Shown: positions 58,568 through 64,000 of the stretch, piece by piece
Layout: every line of letters starts with the position of its first letter
Position numbering within the stretch: position 1 is the stretch's first letter
Assembly (NCBI GenBank): GCA_937922945.1
Contig: CAKZUP010000062.1
Location: 1-64,000, forward strand
Length of the DNA stretch: 64,000 bases
From: an uncultured Granulosicoccaceae bacterium
GTDB taxonomy: Bacteria; Pseudomonadota; Gammaproteobacteria; Granulosicoccales; Granulosicoccaceae
Direction of reading: 5' to 3'
The notes under the pieces: generated by a model
What the model was told of the DNA's origin: nothing
The model's database searches: none
Seen by the model: only the letters and a program-made list of their open reading frames with translations
Position numbers and translations under genes: made by a program

Positions 58568-59112
58568 ACCAACTAATCATAGCCATTGCTGCTCTCATGT
58601 TAATGGTTTCAGGAAGTGCATTTGCAGCTCCACTCTGGAATGAATTATCGGATGCCCAGCAACAAAAACTGCAACCACTAAGCAACAGCTGGGACGACAT
58701 GAGTGAGACGAGAAGAGAGAACATTCTAACCGGCCTTAATCGATGGGAGTCTTTGGACAACAATGCGAAACAACGAACAAAACAGCAATTTGAACGGTAT
58801 CAGTCTTTAAGCAATGAAGATCGCGAAGAGCTAAGACAACAATTTAATCGGTTCCAAAATATGGATGAGGACAGAAAAACAAAATTGCGTGATTTGTATA
58901 AAGAATTCAAAAATAAGTCGGAAGACGAGCGTGCTAGCTTGAAAAAGCAATACGATGAAAACCGAAATTCAAACAATCGGAATAGAAATAACAGCTCTGA
59001 CACTAACGATAATAGCGGCAGATCACCATCACAACAGCCTTCCAAAGGTGATAATGACAACAATAGCAAGCAAAACGAACAGTCGGGAGATGGAGGTAAA
59101 TCCAAAAAATAG
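58564..59112 (+). CDS. DUF3106 domain-containing exported protein
   Basis: Signal peptide; PLWNELSDAQQQKLQPLSNSWDDMSETRRENILTGLNRW..., charged low-complexity tail. Confidence 0.87.
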   Translation: MNQLIIAIAALMLMVSGSAFAAPLWNELSDAQQQKLQPLSNSWDDMSETRRENILTGLNRWESLDNNAKQRTKQQFERYQSLSNEDREELRQQFNRFQNMDEDRKTKLRDLYKEFKNKSEDERASLKKQYDENRNSNNRNRNNSSDTNDNSGRSPSQQPSKGDNDNNSKQNEQSGDGGKSKK

Positions 59113-59350
59113 CCTCATTACTGAAGAATTGACGTCCATTCTTAAAATCCAGCTTCTGGCATGTATCGTTAGCGTATTTCCATATTTTTTGCACAGTGCT
59201 ACCGTCAATATCGTATAAAATCGACAACAACCTAATCGGTGAATTGCAATTTGCCGGTTAAGACTGGTTCGCATTTCTAGTGTCGACACTACTTATTACG
59301 ATTTAAAGCAAGCATTCAATAACCTTAAACGAGCATTTAGAGAGAGATTC

Positions 59351-59896
59351 GTGATCAAAAACAACCTAATTAGAGTGGCATACGCAACAATTTTCTTCTC
59401 ATTATTTATCGCACGTTTCGCACATGCCGAAAACGTTGAAATTTATCTGCAAGACATGCTCGACAATACGCAAAGTGGCTATTGTATCGACATTGCGCGG
59501 GCTCAAGGCAGTAAAGCAAACCCCGATGATGGCCTTCAAGGCCACACTTGCTACAGCCCCCAGGGTGAGCTTATGGTAGATCAGATTTTTGATACAGAGA
59601 AGTTTGCCGACGGTATTCTTTACATGCCAGAATTTGATGTTTGTGCAGAAGTTTCTGCCCTTGCTGCGGGTTCCGCAATTGGCCTGTCGGCGTGTAACGG
59701 TTCTGACGAACAGTCTTTTCAGTTTTCTGGCGAAGGAACAATTGTCCCCAGCTCAGCAACCGACATGTGCCTAACCGTAGCCGACGCCACACGTACCGGC
59801 AGAAGTGATGCCAATCAGATAAAAGTACTAACACTGGAAGCTTGTTCAGATGACTTGAAGAGCCACCAAGCCTGGGCCGTTCGCAGCGGCTTGTAA
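59351..59896 (+). CDS. secreted ricin-B-lectin-like protein
   Basis: Signal peptide; SGYCIDIARAQGSKANPDDGLQGHTCYS ... MCLTVADATRTGRSDANQIKVLTLEACSDDLKSHQAWAV beta-trefoil-like repeats. Confidence 0.7.
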   Translation: MIKNNLIRVAYATIFFSLFIARFAHAENVEIYLQDMLDNTQSGYCIDIARAQGSKANPDDGLQGHTCYSPQGELMVDQIFDTEKFADGILYMPEFDVCAEVSALAAGSAIGLSACNGSDEQSFQFSGEGTIVPSSATDMCLTVADATRTGRSDANQIKVLTLEACSDDLKSHQAWAVRSGL

Positions 59897-60116
59897 GCTC
59901 TTTATCAATAGAACACACACCACTAAGCAGTAGTTTCAGCAGCGGAGCTTTATTAAGCCAACCGATAAGATTCAAGGACGAATCTCTGCCAACAATTTGA
60001 ATACAGGTCGTAAAAAGCTAGAATTGGCAACATAGATTGCAATATCAACTGTATGCAATCTCTTTTCAATCAAATTTGTCAAGACGCCTATCTGGCGCAA
60101 CTTTATAAACTATCAG

Positions 60117-60160
60117 GCGGCTATCAATAGCCGCTACCGAACACAAACGTGTTGCGGTAG
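60117..60160. terminator. two adjacent/overlapping hairpins between convergent genes
   Basis: GCGGCTAT-ca-ATAGCCGC followed by GCTACCG-aacacaaacgtgttg-CGGTAGC sharing bases. Confidence 0.55.
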
Positions 60161-60186
60161 CCATGCCAGTATCTGACTATTCAGCC

Positions 60187-60696
60187 TTAAACAAAGCTTG
60201 CAACACTACCTTTCACTGTAGCTGTAAATGGAATTACCCGCGTGCCATCTGAAAGACGCTGTACACGTGATTGTACGCGTTGATAATTTTCTACTGCATG
60301 TGCAATGGATTTTGGGTGTCGTTTCGGGAAGCGGAGACTTATTTCCTGATTCGCCGGTATATTGACCGTTTGATCGAAAAATGCATTGTTGCAATCGACA
60401 ATACTGCCATCAAACATCAACGCACTATCTGATAAATGTTCAAGCACTATTGAACTGTTCGTGTGGTTTCGCAAAATCAGTGTTTTCATTGGGTCTGCAA
60501 TATCGCAGACTAAACTACCGCTAAGAGCGGGATTGGAACTATTCTCTGCAAAAGCCGCAGATACAACTGGCGCAGCGCTCGCAACAAGCGCAGCAGCAGC
60601 CCCTTGCAGCAGTTTTCGTCTTTGCGCATTAGCCATGCGTTGTGTATTCAGCGTTGAATCATTCATCGGGTTTCCTAAGTTAGACTGTGTGTACAT
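60187..60696 (-). CDS. twin-arginine-signal exported hypothetical protein
   Basis: QRRKLLQGAAAALVASAAPVVSAAFA Tat-like signal then beta-rich domain; ATG may be internal (MNDSTLNTQRM). Confidence 0.72.
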   Translation of the reverse strand: MYTQSNLGNPMNDSTLNTQRMANAQRRKLLQGAAAALVASAAPVVSAAFAENSSNPALSGSLVCDIADPMKTLILRNHTNSSIVLEHLSDSALMFDGSIVDCNNAFFDQTVNIPANQEISLRFPKRHPKSIAHAVENYQRVQSRVQRLSDGTRVIPFTATVKGSVASFV

Positions 60697-61054
60697 ACCT
60701 TAGAAGCTTATGACCTATTACAGAACGGTATTCTGCGTTCGTTTACAATGTTTTGTAGAATTGAGCAAATCGAACGTACAGGTTTACAATAGTTTATTGA
60801 AGCTCCGGCCTTAAACACTTGTTAATCAAAATTCAAGACCGGAAAGTATTATTCTATTGGGCAGGCCAAATGCAGGATCAATACAGTGATCTAAGCCACT
60901 GGAGAGTGCAGTACACTAACAATGCTACATCACCAAGTAAACTTCAATGCTCTAGGAAGATCATAGGTCGCGATACATCGGTCTTCACCGACATACTTTT
61001 AACAACAAACTTCATATAGTGCACATAAAGCACTACACAGATATATAGGCACAA

Positions 61055-61467
61055 TTATATCGAGGGTTTCACAAGACCGTGCAGTAGTGCTTTCGAAATA
61101 ACATGCTGTAGATTACTGGCATCCAGCTTCTCAGTAACATTGGAAAAGAAAAAACCACGGTCCGTTCCGAAATACCAAAATTTCCTGATATCTCCCATGC
61201 CGTCTTACCTTCACTGCCACAGAACAAACATTCCGGTTCACGCTTAGTTAAACTGACTATACTTTTCTGATTTATATTGTCGACATTGATTCTAAGAACG
61301 CTCTCCAACAACTGATTCCCATAAAAATGATTGAACGGCAAATACTCGATCATCTTGACATAATCATCATGAGAAGCATTGGCCATTCTTAACACAGCTA
61401 CTATGCAGCTGATGCAATATACGATTATAGAATTGCATAACCCATCATATACGGGTAATAGATTCAT
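61055..61467 (-). pseudogene. LuxR-type HTH regulator, frameshifted and N-terminally truncated
   Basis: LTKREPECLFCGSEGKTAWEISGNFGISERTVVF in one frame, continuing as FSNVTEKLDASNLQHVISKALLHGLVKPSI* in another frame after an A/T-rich run near 61143-61157. Confidence 0.72.
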
Positions 61468-61487
61468 TATGTTAGAACCCTTGATCG

Positions 61488-62999
61488 TTAGTGCTCTGGC
61501 TCGTCGCCGATTTCGGCCATTTTACTGTTTAAGGCTGCCGTCATTTCAGTTACCACCTGTTGATAGGCTGAATCTGAAAACACGTTAAACAATTCCAGTG
61601 GATCTTCCTCACAATCGAATAACTCCCACTCCTTATCCTCTCCACCTTGATTTGTACCTGGTAATCCATAACCTTCGTTGTACCAATAAATCAGTTTATA
61701 ACGTTGGTTACGTATCCCATAGTGTGAATAGGCATTATGATCAGGGTCACGATGCATCCAGTATCGGTGGTACGCAACTTCAGACCAATTTTCGGGTAAA
61801 AGCCCGTTTAACAACGGGCGGAAACTCCTACCTTGCATATAGCTTGGGATACAAAGCCCGGCCATATCGAGAAAAGTAGCTGCGAAGTCGACATTGCATA
61901 TAACATTCTTACAGACCGAGCCTGAGTTAATTTCTTTTGGGTAGCGAATGAGAAAAGGCATCTGAAAAGATTCTTCATACATAAACCGCTTATCAAACCA
62001 ACCATGCTCGCCCAGAAAGAAACCCTGATCGGAGGTATACACAACAATCGTATTGTCTGTTAGGCCATTTTCATCAAGATAGTCCAATACCCGCCCTACG
62101 CTCTCATCAATTGACGCAATAGTTCGAAGGTAACGTTTTATGTACCGTTGATATTTGAAGTGGTTTAGCTCTTCACTCGTTTTAAAAGTGAATACCTCAC
62201 CTGATTCTTTATCGATTAATCGCAACGTTGTTACATCGACAGGGTTAGGAATCTTACGTCTCATGCTGTTGAGCGTGGCACGCTCTCCAACCTCTGAACC
62301 GCCCTCCGGTTGAACTAAACCGAGATCTGCGTATGTCATGTCGTCCTTGATGCGCATTTTCGCCTCTGCCGCCGCTTTCGCTCGATTTTTATAATCATCA
62401 TTGAACGTCTCGGGAACCTGTATGTCATTCTGATACAGAGACCGATTCTTCGGATGAGGCTCCCATTCTCTATGCGGTGCTTTGTGATGGCACATCAGGA
62501 AAAACGGCTTAGTGTTGTCTCGGCTATCTAACCACTCCAAGCTTTTATCCGTAATAACATCCGTTGCGTAGCCGGGCACTTCAATTTCCCTTCCCATCTC
62601 AATCATGATCGGGTCGAAGTAGTCACCTTGGCCGGGAAGCACAGACCAGAAATCAAATCCAGTGGGTTCATGTTTTTTACCCTCTCCCAAATGCCATTTT
62701 CCAACAATCGCAGTTTGGTAACCGCCAGTGCGCAAGTGTTTTGCTACATTAGGTAGACGATTATCAATGTGTGTTTCCAGAGTTGAAACGCCGTTGACGT
62801 GGTTGTAGGTACCTGTGAGAATTGCAGCACGGCTCGGCGTACAAATTGAATTGGTCACGTAGCAGTGCTCAAAACGCATGCCTTCGTCACCAAGCCGATC
62901 GAGATTTGGAGTATGGTTAATGCCGCCACCATAACAGCTAATAGCTTTAGATGCGTGATCATCAGCCATAATGAACACGATGTTGGGTTGCTTACTCAT
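61488..62999 (-). CDS. sulfatase (S1 type, formylglycine-dependent)
   Basis: NIVFIMADDHASKAISCYGG; CTPSR motif; GKWHLGEG; YTSDQGFFLGEHGWFDKRFMYEES. Confidence 0.93.
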   Translation of the reverse strand: MSKQPNIVFIMADDHASKAISCYGGGINHTPNLDRLGDEGMRFEHCYVTNSICTPSRAAILTGTYNHVNGVSTLETHIDNRLPNVAKHLRTGGYQTAIVGKWHLGEGKKHEPTGFDFWSVLPGQGDYFDPIMIEMGREIEVPGYATDVITDKSLEWLDSRDNTKPFFLMCHHKAPHREWEPHPKNRSLYQNDIQVPETFNDDYKNRAKAAAEAKMRIKDDMTYADLGLVQPEGGSEVGERATLNSMRRKIPNPVDVTTLRLIDKESGEVFTFKTSEELNHFKYQRYIKRYLRTIASIDESVGRVLDYLDENGLTDNTIVVYTSDQGFFLGEHGWFDKRFMYEESFQMPFLIRYPKEINSGSVCKNVICNVDFAATFLDMAGLCIPSYMQGRSFRPLLNGLLPENWSEVAYHRYWMHRDPDHNAYSHYGIRNQRYKLIYWYNEGYGLPGTNQGGEDKEWELFDCEEDPLELFNVFSDSAYQQVVTEMTAALNSKMAEIGDEPEH

Positions 63000-63070
63000 T
63001 GACTGTTCCTGTGGTCTGTATTGTTTGTACTTTATCTTATAAATACAGCTCCCATACAGACCCAGAACGA

Positions 63071-63604
63071 CTAACTGATCTGAAATTCTTCCAGATGATT
63101 ACTAATATGCATTACATGTGCGATTGAATATTGGGTTTTGTCCAGTTCGCCGTAAGCAAAATGCGGTTGTAATTGTCCGGCATGAGACTCAAACCTTGCA
63201 AGAGCCGCGATGAGCCTTTGTCTAGCTTGAAGCGGATCAGAACCAGCTCCATCAATAATCTCTCCGGGTATGGCTTCATCCAACCCGTGAGTCATTCGGC
63301 CATTTGCCTGAAAAACTGAAAACGCTAGCTGACCCGCAGTGTTGCGAAACAGCGGAGATTTTAATATCGGAAAACCATCTAATGAAAACTCGACACTCTG
63401 CGCTAAGTGATTAAACGTTCGAGCAACTTCCCATTCGCCTGATTTCTCGATACGCGTCACGTCCAGTTCGTTCAACCTCTCTAACATCAGATCCATCGCA
63501 AGCTCAGACAGATCTCGCTCTTTCATTAACCAATGGTACCCTCCACCTACAGCAGCAATCGCGCTGCCACCTATCAAATACTTTATTGCTGATCTGCGAT
63601 TCAT
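63071..63604 (-). CDS. DUF1569-like (DinB-fold) exported/anchored protein
   Basis: NRRSAIKYLIGGSAIAAVGGGY signal; WEVARTFNHLAQSVEFSLDGFP...; AHVMHISNHLEEF. Confidence 0.75.
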   Translation of the reverse strand: MNRRSAIKYLIGGSAIAAVGGGYHWLMKERDLSELAMDLMLERLNELDVTRIEKSGEWEVARTFNHLAQSVEFSLDGFPILKSPLFRNTAGQLAFSVFQANGRMTHGLDEAIPGEIIDGAGSDPLQARQRLIAALARFESHAGQLQPHFAYGELDKTQYSIAHVMHISNHLEEFQIS

Positions 63605-63681
63605 GGTGATGCTCCGAATATTAAAGCGCTAATAGGAGTAATAAAAAATGGGCAATCGAATTTAAATCCAGAAATACGCAA

Positions 63682-63783
63682 CTAGATATCGGCCATGTTA
63701 ACAACACATTGACGTTCAGCAGACTGGTACGCCGCTTCGACCAACGCCAGAGTTTTAAGATTATCTGCCCCAGATGTTGCAGG
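63682..63783 (-). pseudogene. C-terminal remnant of Gfo/Idh/MocA-family oxidoreductase
   Basis: Reverse strand: ATSGADNLKTLALVEAAYQSAERQCVVNMADI* ; similarity ends abruptly next to the HipA-like stop. Confidence 0.6.
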
Positions 63784-64000
63784 TTACTGCATAAAATCAG
63801 CTCTGTGAGTCAGCCCTATTTGGCTCGCCATCTTTTCGTTAACACCACACTCGTTGGCATACTCCATCCATCGCCCAACAACCGAGCAAACCAACGCGAT
63901 GATCTTTTTCGCTTTAACAGGCTTTAACCCTGCAACACGTCCCAAGGCCATTAAGTCGTCCAGTTCAAAATGGTCACGCTTGCCATTTACACTCATTTGA
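63784..64000 (-). CDS. HipA-like type II toxin C-terminal part (continues beyond window end)
   Basis: MSVNGKRDHFELDDLMALGRVAGLKPVKAKKIIALVCSVVGRWMEYANECGVNEKMASQIGLTHRADFMQ* resembles the HipA C-terminal tail. Confidence 0.6.
   Translation of the reverse strand, partial: QMSVNGKRDHFELDDLMALGRVAGLKPVKAKKIIALVCSVVGRWMEYANECGVNEKMASQIGLTHRADFMQ

Noticed and set aside
1-64000. tRNA, rRNA, CRISPR, IS element or prophage
   Set aside because: No tRNA-like cloverleafs, rRNA stretches, repeat-spacer arrays, transposase or phage structural motifs were recognised by eye; tRNAscan/ISfinder would be needed to exclude small ones

Overview
64 kb window of a bacterial chromosome, probably a marine gammaproteobacterium judging by gene content (not verified). 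About 50 protein-coding genes are supportable. I saw no rRNA, tRNA, CRISPR array or intact transposon. Main blocks: (i) 0.4-7 kb acyl-CoA ligase, SDR, HtrA-like protease, a decayed TRAP/cyclase scar, BKACE and a proline-racemase-family enzyme with an unusual Ser/Thr active-site pair; (ii) 6.9-8.5 kb Zur-like Fur regulator, MerC-like membrane protein and PCD, with two Zur-box-like palindromes; (iii) 8.9-13.6 kb GltD-like Fe-S oxidoreductase plus 2-oxoacid:acceptor oxidoreductase alpha/beta; (iv) 15-29 kb dehydrogenase, ABC exporters, FucU/RbsD, DAO and an Aap-type amino-acid ABC transporter; (v) 29-33 kb choline-sulfatase-like enzyme, TPP enzyme and Lrp; (vi) 34-39 kb B12-binding radical SAM and GGDEF/EAL; (vii) 39-49 kb uronate/alginate locus (CBM32-PL7-novel domain, TRAP transporter, UxuB, UxuA, AGE-family isomerase); (viii) 49-60 kb accessory locus of secreted redox/metal-type proteins (two YHYH proteins, DUF305, membrane protein, animal-type heme peroxidase, MauG-like di-heme peroxidase, ECF sigma factor, DUF3619-like, DUF3106, lectin-like protein). 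The best candidate for an undescribed system is block viii. Three copies of an identically spaced motif TGTCAACC-N14-GCGTTG lie upstream of its membrane protein/heme peroxidase, MauG-like and sigma-factor genes, suggesting a self-regulated ECF regulon for extracytoplasmic heme peroxidases.
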